Source: a virus. From it: a DNA stretch of 32,876 bases. This document shows, piece after piece, positions 7,290 through 14,406 of this stretch. The stretch spans positions 1 through 32,876 of the IMG/VR virus record IMGVR_UViG_3300020156_000456. One strand, 5' to 3'. Position 1 is the stretch's first letter; each line of letters begins with the position of its first letter. The notes under the pieces were generated by a model that saw only the letters and a list, made by a program, of their open reading frames with translations, had not been told where the DNA came from and did no database searches. Both the position numbers and the translations under genes were made by a program.

Positions 7290-7321
7290 AAGGCTAAGAG
7301 CTGTAGGGCTTTAGCCTTTTT
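7290..7321 (+). terminator. Intrinsic terminator of recombination operon
   Basis: AAGGCTAA (7290-7297) pairs with TTAGCCTT (7311-7318), 8 bp, followed by a T run that ends at the last base of the opposite-strand gene. Confidence 0.8.
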
Positions 7322-7776
7322 CATTTCTTAAATAGCTTTTTCCACCATGGCAAAGCGTCCCTCGCAGCGGCAGCTTCGGCCTGGGCTTGAATTATCTCTT
7401 CAAGGCGTGTCATACGGTCTACCAGGCTGTTGACACTTGTCATAGCGTTGTCAATCTGCTCCTTTGTCGCAAGGTTGGAAAGGGCTGACTGAAGGGTAGA
7501 CATCGCTTTGAGAAAGGCTTCCATGTCGAAGGGCGGGTTTGTGTCGTCTGAACTTGTCATAGTGCTGTCAACCTGTGAAAGTGTATTGTCCTCGTTGTCA
7601 CCCATAGACAAAATAAGGTTGTCAACGCTCACTTGGCCAACCATTACCTTATACCCGCCGTGGTCTAATGGCTGGGTGATAGACTCCAGTTTACCAGCCT
7701 TTATGTACCTTCTCACGGTCCTTTCGGAGCATTTTAACAAGGTGGCAGTTTCCTTTATTGTCAACCATTCTGTCAA
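7321..7776 (-). CDS. MerR-type HTH/coiled-coil protein, single-protein partition candidate
   Basis: 151 residues. Residues 1-55 hold a MerR/excisionase-like winged HTH (WLTIKETATLLKCSERTVRR, YIKAGKLE, then a GGYKVMV wing). Residues 56-85 are an acidic Ser/Thr linker, 87-135 a coiled coil (MDAxxSLVDRMTRLEEII-type heptads), and the end is a Trp/Lys tail, PWWKKLFKK. This order matches plasmid HTH-coiled-coil proteins such as pSK1 Par and MerR/DUF3967 plasmid proteins. The start is TTG at 7776; a TGTC site overlaps it. The gene is surrounded and partly overlapped by the TGTC/GACA array and has a strong promoter covered by these sites, suggesting autoregulation. Alternatives are an excisionase or a simple repressor. 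Confidence 0.7.
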   Translation of the reverse strand: MTEWLTIKETATLLKCSERTVRRYIKAGKLESITQPLDHGGYKVMVGQVSVDNLILSMGDNEDNTLSQVDSTMTSSDDTNPPFDMEAFLKAMSTLQSALSNLATKEQIDNAMTSVNSLVDRMTRLEEIIQAQAEAAAARDALPWWKKLFKK

Positions 7777-7819
7777 TGCGTTCTGTCATCCCTTTCAATA
7801 GGACAAAATCGGTAGGACA

Positions 7820-7847
7820 CTTATACTGTCCGGGTGACGTTTGTCAA
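7820..7847 (-). promoter_or_regulatory. Strong sigma-A promoter of the HTH/coiled-coil gene
   Basis: On minus, TTGACA (7847-7842) and TATAAG (7825-7820) are separated by 16 bases. The -35 itself contains a GACA site, a second site lies in the spacer and a third just downstream, so a protein bound to the array would block RNA polymerase. Confidence 0.65.
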
Positions 7848-8007
7848 CCCATGACATGTCCATATGGACAAAAACGTTATGACAGCCGTGCTGTCAAAGT
7901 GAACTTTGTCAATACGTAACTGAGAACACGAAAGTTATAAACCGCTGCTAAATAGGCATATAACGAAAACGATTCGGACAGCGCTTTGACAATGTGCAAG
8001 CACTGTC

Positions 8008-8324
8008 ACACGAAGATCCTTTATTTGGTAGAATTCGAGGCTTGTCCATGCGTATCCTTCAAGGTCAGATATTCTACAATTGGCTTGTGACCACTTCTTA
8101 ATGTTTACGGTCGCCTATCTCGATATGAAGTGTGTATCATTTCCATTCATTGGATAACCATTATTTGGAATCATAGCATTGTTGTTGGTGGTGTACCATA
8201 ATGGGGACTCCAGTACTGAGGCCGATTCACGAAAGGAAAGACGATGAATTGAGTTATGCAAGATGGTGGTAATAGGGCTTAGGAAGGCTCTTATAAGCAT
8301 TGCTGCGGAAGGGAATTTGAAAGA
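8008..8324. other. Non-coding stretch before the membrane-protein gene
   Basis: About 320 bases after the array. It holds one stray TGTC (8043) and the second copy of the 21-bp repeat (8174-8194). No convincing gene, tRNA or terminator is visible. Confidence 0.4.
8174..8194 (+). repeat. 21-bp upstream repeat, copy 2
   Basis: ATAGCATTG, T, TGTTGGTGGTG; one base differs from 5428-5448. It is followed by ACCATAATGGGGAC, which resembles the ACTATAAGGGAGGC after copy 1. It lies 130 bases upstream of the membrane-protein gene. Confidence 0.7.
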
Positions 8325-8777
8325 ATGACCCTAAATGACCGATTTACACGTGGCTTCATAGCAGGTGTTGGCGCAGGCGTAGTGCAGGCAATATTTATGT
8401 ACACGGCAGAGACCTTTAACCTTACGAATCTGATTTTCCGGAACTTTATGTCCGTCTTTGTTTATGGAAATAAGGTTCATACCTTCCATGCGAGGGCATT
8501 CTCCGAGCTTATGTTGATGGGATGGATGGGTCTTTTAGGAGTATTCTTTGCCTATTCCCTAACCTTCATATCAAGTGAGAACATTCGGTTTAAGGGTGCC
8601 GTCTATGGTATATCGATTTGGATGTTCTCTTACTTCATGACTACTCTATATCAAGTGCATCCTCTAGAACACATCACATTCAAAACAGCCGTGACTAATG
8701 CAGCTATAAGTGCCATTTGGGGAATTGCCCTAGCTCAGATACTGCTTTGGCTAGATAGAAAGGTTAGTGCAGATTAG
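8325..8777 (+). CDS. Four-helix membrane protein, YqhR/YagU-like build
   Basis: 150 residues with hydrophobic segments at about 9-30, 62-85, 90-112 and 122-145. The segments RGFIAGVGAGVVQAIFM, MGLLGVFFAYSLTFI and FKGAVYGISIWMFSYFM resemble a family of small integral membrane proteins common in Bacillota genomes; assignment is tentative. ATG at 8325 with GAAGGGAA upstream. Its 3' end overlaps the convergent Spo0E-like gene by 14 bases. Host-type genes of this sort suggest lysogenic-conversion cargo. The physiological role is unknown. Confidence 0.7.
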   Translation: MTLNDRFTRGFIAGVGAGVVQAIFMYTAETFNLTNLIFRNFMSVFVYGNKVHTFHARAFSELMLMGWMGLLGVFFAYSLTFISSENIRFKGAVYGISIWMFSYFMTTLYQVHPLEHITFKTAVTNAAISAIWGIALAQILLWLDRKVSAD

Positions 8778-8949
8778 TTAAAGAATTGAAGTTTTGATGT
8801 ACATAACGCTTTAAGGTGTAGTTTAGGATTAAGTGGTCTAGTGTCTGGGATAGGGATAAGACCTTAGGGGTTACTCTTCCAGCTTTAGCATATTCAAGGG
8901 TTAGCTTTCTTCTCAGGAACTCAATATAGGTTTCAAGTGTAGTTGTCAT
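8764..8949 (-). CDS. Spo0E-like aspartyl-phosphate phosphatase
   Basis: 61 residues, the usual size for the family. The family signature, a serine-containing S-x-x-LD-x-LI-x-x-Y block, is present as SQTLDHLILNY. The first half is a helix (LETYIEFLRRKLTLEYAKAG), consistent with the two-helix hairpin of Spo0E proteins. These remove phosphate from the response regulator Spo0A and so delay sporulation. The ATG at 8949 is chosen because AAAGGAG precedes it by 10 bases; an upstream ATG at 9018 has no such site. Expression on minus from its own promoter suggests activity in the lysogen or carrier state, where it would keep the host out of sporulation. Confidence 0.8.
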   Translation of the reverse strand: MTTTLETYIEFLRRKLTLEYAKAGRVTPKVLSLSQTLDHLILNYTLKRYVHQNFNSLTNLH

Positions 8950-8986
8950 ATCATCAGCTCTCCTTTTAAAGCTCATTACAGATATA

Positions 8987-9015
8987 AAAATAACTGAATC
9001 ACAGAATATTTTCAA
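8987..9015 (-). promoter_or_regulatory. Probable promoter of the Spo0E-like gene
   Basis: On minus, TTGAAA (9015-9010), a 17-base spacer and TATTTT (8992-8987). It lies 38 bases before the start codon in an AT-rich stretch. Confidence 0.5.
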
Positions 9016-9086
9016 CAAAAACCTAAAATCTTGTAATAAAATCCCATAAAAACAATATTCATCTGTTATTGGGCTAAAAAGTTATT

Positions 9087-9115
9087 GCCTCCCTCTAAGT
9101 CAGGGAGGCTTTGTT
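9087..9115 (+). terminator. Intrinsic terminator
   Basis: GCCTCCCT (9087-9094) pairs with AGGGAGGC (9102-9109), perfect 8 bp, 7-base loop, then TTTGTT. It ends plus transcription arriving from the membrane-protein gene before the nuclease unit. Confidence 0.8.
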
Positions 9116-9200
9116 AATTCTTGGCCCGGTATTTTTCCTGGTAAAAGTAGAAATCCACCTTCGCATGGGTACATAGAGATATAGGGTGGAGGTGGCACAA

Positions 9201-9590
9201 TTGAGAGCTCAGAGCATGGGAAATTATGGTGAGTCCTGGAATTACCATACGGAAGAAGCAGAACAACTTAAATTCGTCGAGTGGCTAGAAGCCAAAAACA
9301 TCCTATATGCTCATGTGCCTAATGGAGGTAAACGAACTGAAATCACAGGAGCAAGACTTAAGAAGGCCGGAACCAAAAGGGGAGTGCCTGACCTATTGAT
9401 ATTTGACCGTCCACCCAAACGGCCTGAGGTCCACTCAATAGCCGTTGAAATGAAGCGTCAAGGCGGTAAGTCGAGGGTCACAGCGGAACAGAAAAGGTGG
9501 ATGGATGAACTATCGAAGCGGGGATGGGGATGTCATGTGGCTTATGGGGCATACGAAGCCATAAAATTTATGGAATCTATGGGATTCTAA
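9201..9590 (+). CDS. VRR-NUC domain nuclease
   Basis: 129 residues. The VRR-NUC fold (PD-(D/E)XK superfamily) is visible: an N-terminal EEAEQLKFVEWLEAK helix, HVPNGGKR, then RGVPDLLIF with the catalytic Asp, and AVEMKRQGGKSRVTAEQKRW with the E-x-K pair and the conserved Q. Phage single-domain versions probably cut branched DNA or assist packaging. TTG at 9201 is preferred because GGAGGT (9188-9193) is 7 bases upstream; GTG at 9186 is in frame but would overlap that site. TCCACC (9154-9159) could pair with the ribosome binding region. It precedes the late regulator. Confidence 0.85.
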   Translation: MRAQSMGNYGESWNYHTEEAEQLKFVEWLEAKNILYAHVPNGGKRTEITGARLKKAGTKRGVPDLLIFDRPPKRPEVHSIAVEMKRQGGKSRVTAEQKRWMDELSKRGWGCHVAYGAYEAIKFMESMGF

Positions 9591-9603
9591 AGGAGATGGT
9601 GCG

Positions 9604-10014
9604 ATGGGTTTCGACTCCGTGCGAACCATCGTAGAGGGCAGACTGGTTGCATGGGCAATGTATAACCTCACCCTTCCTGGAGGAGGTACAGCAGCGTATG
9701 ACCGTATCGTGGCGAAGACCAATGACACTACAAGTGATCAGGAGAAATTTGTCGCAAGTCATGAAGAGACGATTGCTGATAACGAGATTATAAAACGGGC
9801 TATAAAACGAATGAGTAAGGACCAAAGAGAACTGATATGGTTGCGTTACTTTCAGCATAAGTCATGGGCTGAAATTGCCAGGGCAATCCATGTATCCTTC
9901 AGGGCCGTATACTCCATCAGGGATTCAATAATCGCAATTCTAGCTTACGAGCTTAATTTAACGAGCAGCACATTTGCAGAAGATGACAGAAATTGTACTG
10001 ACAATGTGCAATAG
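9604..10014 (+). CDS. Sigma-region-4-like late transcription regulator (ArpU/RinA type)
   Basis: 136 residues. The C-terminal half has a sigma-70 region 4 helix-turn-helix: AIKRMSKDQRELIWLRYFQH, KSWAEIARAIHVSFRAVYSI, RDSI. Small proteins of this type (ArpU, RinA and relatives) activate the late operon in phages of Bacillota. The position is the expected one: directly upstream of the terminase genes, with a terminator and a candidate promoter between. ATG at 9604 with AAAGGAGATGG upstream, 13 bases after the nuclease gene. The exact subfamily is unsure. Confidence 0.75.
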   Translation: MGFDSVRTIVEGRLVAWAMYNLTLPGGGTAAYDRIVAKTNDTTSDQEKFVASHEETIADNEIIKRAIKRMSKDQRELIWLRYFQHKSWAEIARAIHVSFRAVYSIRDSIIAILAYELNLTSSTFAEDDRNCTDNVQ

Positions 10015-10042
10015 GATATATCGATGAATTATGATAAAACAC

Positions 10043-10072
10043 AAGAGCTGGGAGTGTCCCCGGCTCTTTTTT
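10043..10072 (+). terminator. Intrinsic terminator after the late regulator
   Basis: AAGAGCTGGG (10043-10052) pairs with CCCGGCTCTT (10059-10068) with one T-G pair, followed by TTTT (T run 10067-10072). It separates early-type transcription from the late operon. Confidence 0.85.
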
Positions 10073-10124
10073 AGTAGTTATTGTATCCGACTGCTGGCTT
10101 GTTCTGCACCATATCATAAACCAG

Positions 10125-10153
10125 TTTACATTGCCATAAACGAGTGTTATGAA
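10125..10153 (+). promoter_or_regulatory. Candidate late-operon promoter
   Basis: TTTACA (10125-10130), a 17-base spacer and TATGAA (10148-10153) with an extended TG at -14/-15. It lies between the terminator at 10043 and the terminase gene start at 10280. The interval 10075-10279 has no convincing gene and may also hold a packaging site. Confidence 0.45.
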
Positions 10154-10279
10154 GCACGAGAAAGCAACATAGAGCATGTCGGACATGGTTTTACTTCATG
10201 GACACATACGGCATTCATCTAACGGTGGACAGCCAAATAGAAATTGAATCGTAGAATTAACCAAGGAGTGAGAGACGAT

Positions 10280-10726
10280 ATGGCTGGACGACCGTCAAAA
10301 TTGACTCCCGAATCCCAGACTCGTCTACTAGATGCGATAAGAGCTGGCAACCATTATGAGCCTGCTTGTAGATATGCGGGAATAGGATATTCGACCTTTA
10401 GAACATGGATGATTAAGGGCGAGGAACAGCGCTCGGGGCAATTTCGGGAATTTCTGGAGGCGGTAAAGCAGGCTGAGGCAGAAGCAGAAATGTCTATGGT
10501 GGCTGTTTGGCAGAAAGAGGCTGTGGACAACTGGCAAGCCGCAAGAGATTTTCTAGAGCGGAGATTCCCGGAGCGCTGGGGTAGGAAGGACAGGGTGTCA
10601 GCTGAACTGTCAGGGCCCGCAGGTGGTCCTGTTGAGGTAGATGTACATAGAGAACTCTTAAGTAGAATCGACTCAATAGCGGCTAGGCGGGCCGGAAAAG
10701 ACCAAGGGGTAGAAGAGGAAGGCTAA
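10280..10726 (+). CDS. Terminase small subunit
   Basis: 148 residues. The N-terminal GRPSKLTPESQTRLLDAI followed by HTH helices (EPACRYAGIGYSTFRTWM, IKGEEQ) is a standard phage small-terminase DNA-binding domain. A helical oligomerisation region (EFLEAVKQAEAEAEMSMVAV) follows, then WQAARDFLERRFPERW, common to this family. It recognises the packaging site and loads the large subunit. ATG at 10280 has AAGGAGTGAG just upstream; the in-frame TTG at 10244 has none. The next gene starts 3 bases after the stop. Confidence 0.9.
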   Translation: MAGRPSKLTPESQTRLLDAIRAGNHYEPACRYAGIGYSTFRTWMIKGEEQRSGQFREFLEAVKQAEAEAEMSMVAVWQKEAVDNWQAARDFLERRFPERWGRKDRVSAELSGPAGGPVEVDVHRELLSRIDSIAARRAGKDQGVEEEG

Positions 10727-10729
10727 GTC

Positions 10730-12034
10730 ATGGGAGCAGCCCTGGAGAAACTTTTGCTGATGCCTAAGAATGAGAGGACCAGAGTTATCCGAAGCATGAC
10801 ATCGACCCAGATACTCAAGCTGCAGTATGAATGGGAGTTCTGGGCCCGGGATAATCAACTGGCACCTTCAGGAAATTGGAATACATGGCTCATCCTGGCA
10901 GGCCGTGGCTTTGGCAAGACCCGGGCGGGATGCGAATGGGTCCGCCAGCAGGTAGAAGCTGGGGTGCAGCGCATCGCCATCGTATGCCCTACAGCTGCTG
11001 ACTGCCGGGATGTAGCCGTAGAAGGCGATTCGGGGCTTCTTGCCATCTCTCCACCGTGGAATATGCCAACCTATGAACCGTCAAAACGTCGGATAACATG
11101 GCCTAACGGGGCGACGGCGACCCTCTTTTCTGCGGAAACACCGAGCCGTCTTAGGGGTCCTCAGTTTGAAAAGGCGTGGGTCGACGAGCTAGTTAGCTCT
11201 AAGTATCCGGAAGAGACTTGGGATATGTTGCAAATGGGTCTACGCCTAGGTGACAATCCTCAGGTCATTGTAACGACAACGCCCAAACCTATCAAGCTCT
11301 TGAAGGAGATAATGAAGGACCCTATGACCGTCATCAGTCGGGGTAAGACCTATGACAATATGGATAACCTTGCCAAAGCTTATATCGAGACGGTTATACG
11401 GCGGTATGAGGGCACTACCTTAGGACGGCAAGAGCTAAATGCGGAACTGATTGAGGATGTCGAAGGGGCTCTATGGACTAGACGCCTAATCGAGGAGAAC
11501 CGGGTTCGGGAGGCGCCGGAGCTGGTCCGGGTTGTGGTGGGTGTAGACCCATCGGCAACGACAAAAGGCGACGAAGCTGGGGTCGTAGTCGCAGGTCTGG
11601 GTGCCGATGGAAACGCCTATGTCTTAGACGATTTGAGCATCCAAGGAAGCCCTGACACCTGGGGCCGGGAGGCCGTTGCAGCCTACCACAAGCACAAGGC
11701 CGACAGACTGGTAGCAGAGGCTAACAACGGCGGTGAGATGGTTCAGTTTCTCATCAAGACTATTGACCCTGGAGTCAGCTATAAACAGGTCCACGCAAGC
11801 CGGGGCAAAGCCACCAGGGCTGAACCTATTGTTGCCCTATACGAACAGGGCAAGGTCCGTCATGTTGGGGCCTTCCCCAAAATGGAAGATGAAATGTGCT
11901 TCTGGGTACCTGGAGAAGATTCCCCTAACCGTATGGACGCCCTAGTATGGGCCCTTACGGAGTTAATGCTGGGCAAAAAGACGCCGCAGATGGAAATACC
12001 TACGGCGATATCCCGGGTCAGTCCCTGGGTTTAG
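10730..12034 (+). CDS. Terminase large subunit
   Basis: 434 residues, usual length. ATPase: Walker A LAGRGFGKT (56-64), Walker B with catalytic Glu KAWVDE (148-153) and a TTTPKPIKLL coupling motif (~184). RNase H-like nuclease: VVVGVDPSATTKGDE with Asp273, a central EANNGGEMV acidic/helical motif, and NRMDALVWAL with Asp403 supply the three metal-binding acidic positions. It is the motor and nuclease that packages DNA into proheads, of the Terminase_6/gp17-like type. ATG with AGGAAGG upstream, 3 bases after the small subunit. Confidence 0.95.
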   Translation: MGAALEKLLLMPKNERTRVIRSMTSTQILKLQYEWEFWARDNQLAPSGNWNTWLILAGRGFGKTRAGCEWVRQQVEAGVQRIAIVCPTAADCRDVAVEGDSGLLAISPPWNMPTYEPSKRRITWPNGATATLFSAETPSRLRGPQFEKAWVDELVSSKYPEETWDMLQMGLRLGDNPQVIVTTTPKPIKLLKEIMKDPMTVISRGKTYDNMDNLAKAYIETVIRRYEGTTLGRQELNAELIEDVEGALWTRRLIEENRVREAPELVRVVVGVDPSATTKGDEAGVVVAGLGADGNAYVLDDLSIQGSPDTWGREAVAAYHKHKADRLVAEANNGGEMVQFLIKTIDPGVSYKQVHASRGKATRAEPIVALYEQGKVRHVGAFPKMEDEMCFWVPGEDSPNRMDALVWALTELMLGKKTPQMEIPTAISRVSPWV

Positions 12035-12042
12035 GAGGCTAG

Positions 12043-13332
12043 ATGATGCCGAAAAGAGTAGACCTTATGGCACTCCAAGAAATCGGATCCTCGGGCTTAA
12101 ATGAGTTCGGTGGAGTCGTATATGAGGAGTTTCTTAAACAGCTGCAAGGCACCCGGGGCATCAAAATATATCAGGAAATGTCGAGTAATGACGCCGTAAT
12201 TGGCGCCATTTTATTTGTCATAGACATGCTTATACGCCAAGTTAAGTGGGATGTAGTGCCTTTTTCCCAAGAGTCGGGTGACGTCAATCGGGCGGAATTT
12301 CTGAAGACTGTTCTATCTGACATGAGTATGACATGGGAGGACACCATCTCCGAGATAATGTCCATGCTGACATATGGATGGTCCTACCATGAGATTGTCT
12401 ATAAGGTGCGCTTGGGTAGCAATGCTGATTCGAGTCTATCCAGCAAGTATTCGGACGGCCTTATAGGCTGGAGGAAGTTGCCTATCAGAAGCCAGGACAC
12501 CCTCTATGAATGGCGATTCGATGAACATGCGGGCCTCCAGGGGATGGTGCAGTCTGCGCCACCGGATTGGATTCCGAAATTCATACCGGTGGAAAAGGCT
12601 TTACTCTTCAGGACACAAGTCCGCAAAGGTAACCCTGAAGGGCGGTCAATCTTGCGGAATGCATATCGGAGCTGGTACTTCAAAAAGCATATCGAGGAGA
12701 TCGAAGGTATTGGCATTGAGCGGGACCTAGCGGGCCTGCCCGTAGCCTGGGTACCTCCGCAGCTTTTGTCATCTAAGGCGACGGCTGAAGATTTGTCTGT
12801 CCTCTCGGCAGTCAAGAAGATAGTTACAAACGTCAGGAGAGACGAGCAAGAGGGCATTATATTTCCCCTGGTGTATGACGAGACGGGCCACAAGGCCTAT
12901 GACTTTGCCCTGCTATCAACGGGTGGCAGGCGGAACTTTGATACGGGAGCTGTAATCAGCCGATATGACCAGCGCATCGCCATGACGGTACTAGCGGACT
13001 TTATCCTTCTGGGCCAGTCGAATGTCGGGTCCTTTGCCTTATCATCAAACAAGACGACCCTCTTTGCTACGGCCCTTGGGGCGTGGCTGGATTCCATAGC
13101 AGCCGTATTCAACCGGTATGCCATTCCTAGGCTCTTCAAATTGAATGGATATGCAGAAGAGAGATTACCGGAGCTTAAGCCGGGTGACATCGTCATGCCG
13201 AGCCTGACGGAGCTAGGGGAATACATTAATAAACTATCTGGAGCAGGCATAAACCTCTCCCAAGACGTGCAATTGGAGAACCATCTTAGACGCCTGGCAA
13301 ACCTACCGCCGAAAGAGGGTGATGGAGCATGA
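12043..13332 (+). CDS. Portal protein (DUF935-like)
   Basis: 429 residues. The N-terminal pattern (YEEFLKQLQGTRGIKIYQEM, then SNDAVIGAILFVIDMLIRQV and the WDVVPF strand) and the centre (SMLTYGWSYHEIVYK, GWRKLPIRSQDTL, EKALLFRT) match phage portal proteins related to Mu gp29/DUF935. Twelve copies form the DNA channel at a capsid vertex. ATG at 12043 with AGGAGG eight bases upstream; a second ATG follows at 12046. It overlaps the next gene by 4 bases (ATGA), implying translational coupling. Confidence 0.88.
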   Translation: MMPKRVDLMALQEIGSSGLNEFGGVVYEEFLKQLQGTRGIKIYQEMSSNDAVIGAILFVIDMLIRQVKWDVVPFSQESGDVNRAEFLKTVLSDMSMTWEDTISEIMSMLTYGWSYHEIVYKVRLGSNADSSLSSKYSDGLIGWRKLPIRSQDTLYEWRFDEHAGLQGMVQSAPPDWIPKFIPVEKALLFRTQVRKGNPEGRSILRNAYRSWYFKKHIEEIEGIGIERDLAGLPVAWVPPQLLSSKATAEDLSVLSAVKKIVTNVRRDEQEGIIFPLVYDETGHKAYDFALLSTGGRRNFDTGAVISRYDQRIAMTVLADFILLGQSNVGSFALSSNKTTLFATALGAWLDSIAAVFNRYAIPRLFKLNGYAEERLPELKPGDIVMPSLTELGEYINKLSGAGINLSQDVQLENHLRRLANLPPKEGDGA

Positions 13333-14156
13333 CTATTTCGCAGAAGCAACAGGTGCCGCCTGAAGGCCCTGTAGACGCCGTCATAGCCTTTGTAGGCTCA
13401 TCTCCCAATGCAATTGAAGCTCTTAGAGGACGACTTTTCCTGGGCCCTATAGGCGAGATTTTCAAAGGTATGTATCTAGACCCTCTTGGAGTGAAGCGGG
13501 AGGATGTATTCATAACGAGCGCAGTCCCGCAGTTTTTGGGTCGAGAACCTACGGATGAAGAGATAAACGAGTTTAGGCCGTGGCTAGATTCGGAGCTCGA
13601 GAAGGCTAGACCTAAAACAATCGTAGCCCTAGGCTGTACAGCCCTGAAGGCCTTAGGCGATAAGGCTGATATCGTAATGCCCCATCCAAGGAATATACAA
13701 AGGTCTCAGAGTGTGCGGAAGTTAGCAGCCCTTGAGGAGCTGAAGGACCTCATACAAAAAAATCTCAACGTCGATCCAGACATCGGAGTGGTTGAAAAGC
13801 AGCTTGTAGTGTTTAAGCAAGACGAAGAGAAGCGAGAGGTAACGGGAATTGTCTTACAGCCGGATGTAGTAGATGCCCAAGGAGATATTATTTCGGCAGA
13901 AGAGATTGAGCAGGCAGCTCATGATTGGCTGATGAATTCCAGAGTTATAGGGGATTCTCACCGGAAGGAAGCCCAGGCCCAGGTGGTCGAGAGCTGGATT
14001 GCACCCTCAAGCCTGGAAATTGACGGGCAAGATATCCCGAAGGGCGCCTGGCTAATGACGGTCAAGGTACTAGATGACAGAATGTGGGAAGCCGTAAAAA
14101 GCGGGGATTACGGAGGATTCTCTATCGGAGGTAGTGCGAATAGGGAGGCGACATGA
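13329..14156 (+). CDS. UDG-like domain fused to XkdF-like head protease (N part)
   Basis: 275 residues with two domains. Residues about 15-140 look like the uracil-DNA-glycosylase superfamily: VIAFVGSSPNA, LFLGPIGEIFKGMYLDPLGV, FITSAVPQF, TIVALGCTALKAL and MPHPRN, in the order of family 4/5 motifs. The canonical catalytic Asp/Asn after GExPG is not evident, so glycosylase activity is doubtful. Residues about 155-275 match the XkdF/S78-type prohead protease: VTGIVLQPDVVDAQGDIIS, the H211 region GDSHRKEAQ, VVESWIAPSS and YGGFSIGG. The protein stops just after this segment. The usual continuation of the XkdF domain appears in the gene at 14381, beyond an intervening DUF1653 gene. Confidence 0.75.
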   Translation: MTISQKQQVPPEGPVDAVIAFVGSSPNAIEALRGRLFLGPIGEIFKGMYLDPLGVKREDVFITSAVPQFLGREPTDEEINEFRPWLDSELEKARPKTIVALGCTALKALGDKADIVMPHPRNIQRSQSVRKLAALEELKDLIQKNLNVDPDIGVVEKQLVVFKQDEEKREVTGIVLQPDVVDAQGDIISAEEIEQAAHDWLMNSRVIGDSHRKEAQAQVVESWIAPSSLEIDGQDIPKGAWLMTVKVLDDRMWEAVKSGDYGGFSIGGSANREAT

Positions 14157-14157
14157 T

Positions 14158-14406
14158 TTGCTTGATAAGGTACAACCCCTTACCTATTACAGGAACATCA
14201 AGACAGGTCACGACTACTATGTGATGGCTATAGCTACCCATACCGAGACAGAGGAGACCATGGTTGTTTATAGTTCTACGGGGCCAGGTCCGACTAAGGT
14301 TTGGGTCAGACCCTTATCCTTATTTTTGATTAAGTTTGAGGATACGCCCTCAGAATGCGGGCTAAGGAGTGAACAAGAGTGTGACAACCAGACTGCGGAA
14401 TCTTAA
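14158..14406 (+). CDS. DUF1653 family protein
   Basis: 82 residues from TTG at 14158, with GGGAGG (14143-14148) nine bases upstream inside the protease gene end. The family pattern is clear: TYYRNIKTGHDYYVMAIATH, TEETMVVY, then KVWVRPLSLFLIKFE. DUF1653 is a small beta-rich domain of unknown function that usually occurs alone in bacteria. Here it sits between the two parts of a head protease/scaffold unit and overlaps the following gene by 26 bases. It looks like an intruder in the morphogenesis operon; no structural role is known to me. Confidence 0.85.
   Translation: MLDKVQPLTYYRNIKTGHDYYVMAIATHTETEETMVVYSSTGPGPTKVWVRPLSLFLIKFEDTPSECGLRSEQECDNQTAES

Larger units (their letters stand above)
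7215..8007. repeat. Array of about 35 TGTC/GACA sites
   Basis: By eye I count five sites at 7215-7269, fourteen at 7408-7623 and sixteen at 7759-8007, mostly as TTGTCA/TGACAA or CTGTC/GGACAG. About 6 would be expected by chance in 793 bases. In the promoter block the starts are 7759, 7771, 7784, 7802, 7816, 7827, 7842, 7853, 7857, 7867, 7881, 7892 and 7907, so the step is usually 10-15 bases. Sites occur in both orientations. None falls at 7624-7758, which encodes the HTH. The layout resembles an operator/centromere bound by the protein encoded inside it. Confidence 0.7.

Noticed and set aside
7321-7776. Excisionase assignment for the MerR-type HTH protein
   Set aside because: It has a long coiled coil and tail that excisionases lack, and there is no integrase nearby; partition-like reading is preferred but not proven.
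10031-10222. Plus-strand frame of 63 codons
   Set aside because: Begins within the terminator region and overlaps the candidate late promoter; no ribosome site and atypical composition.
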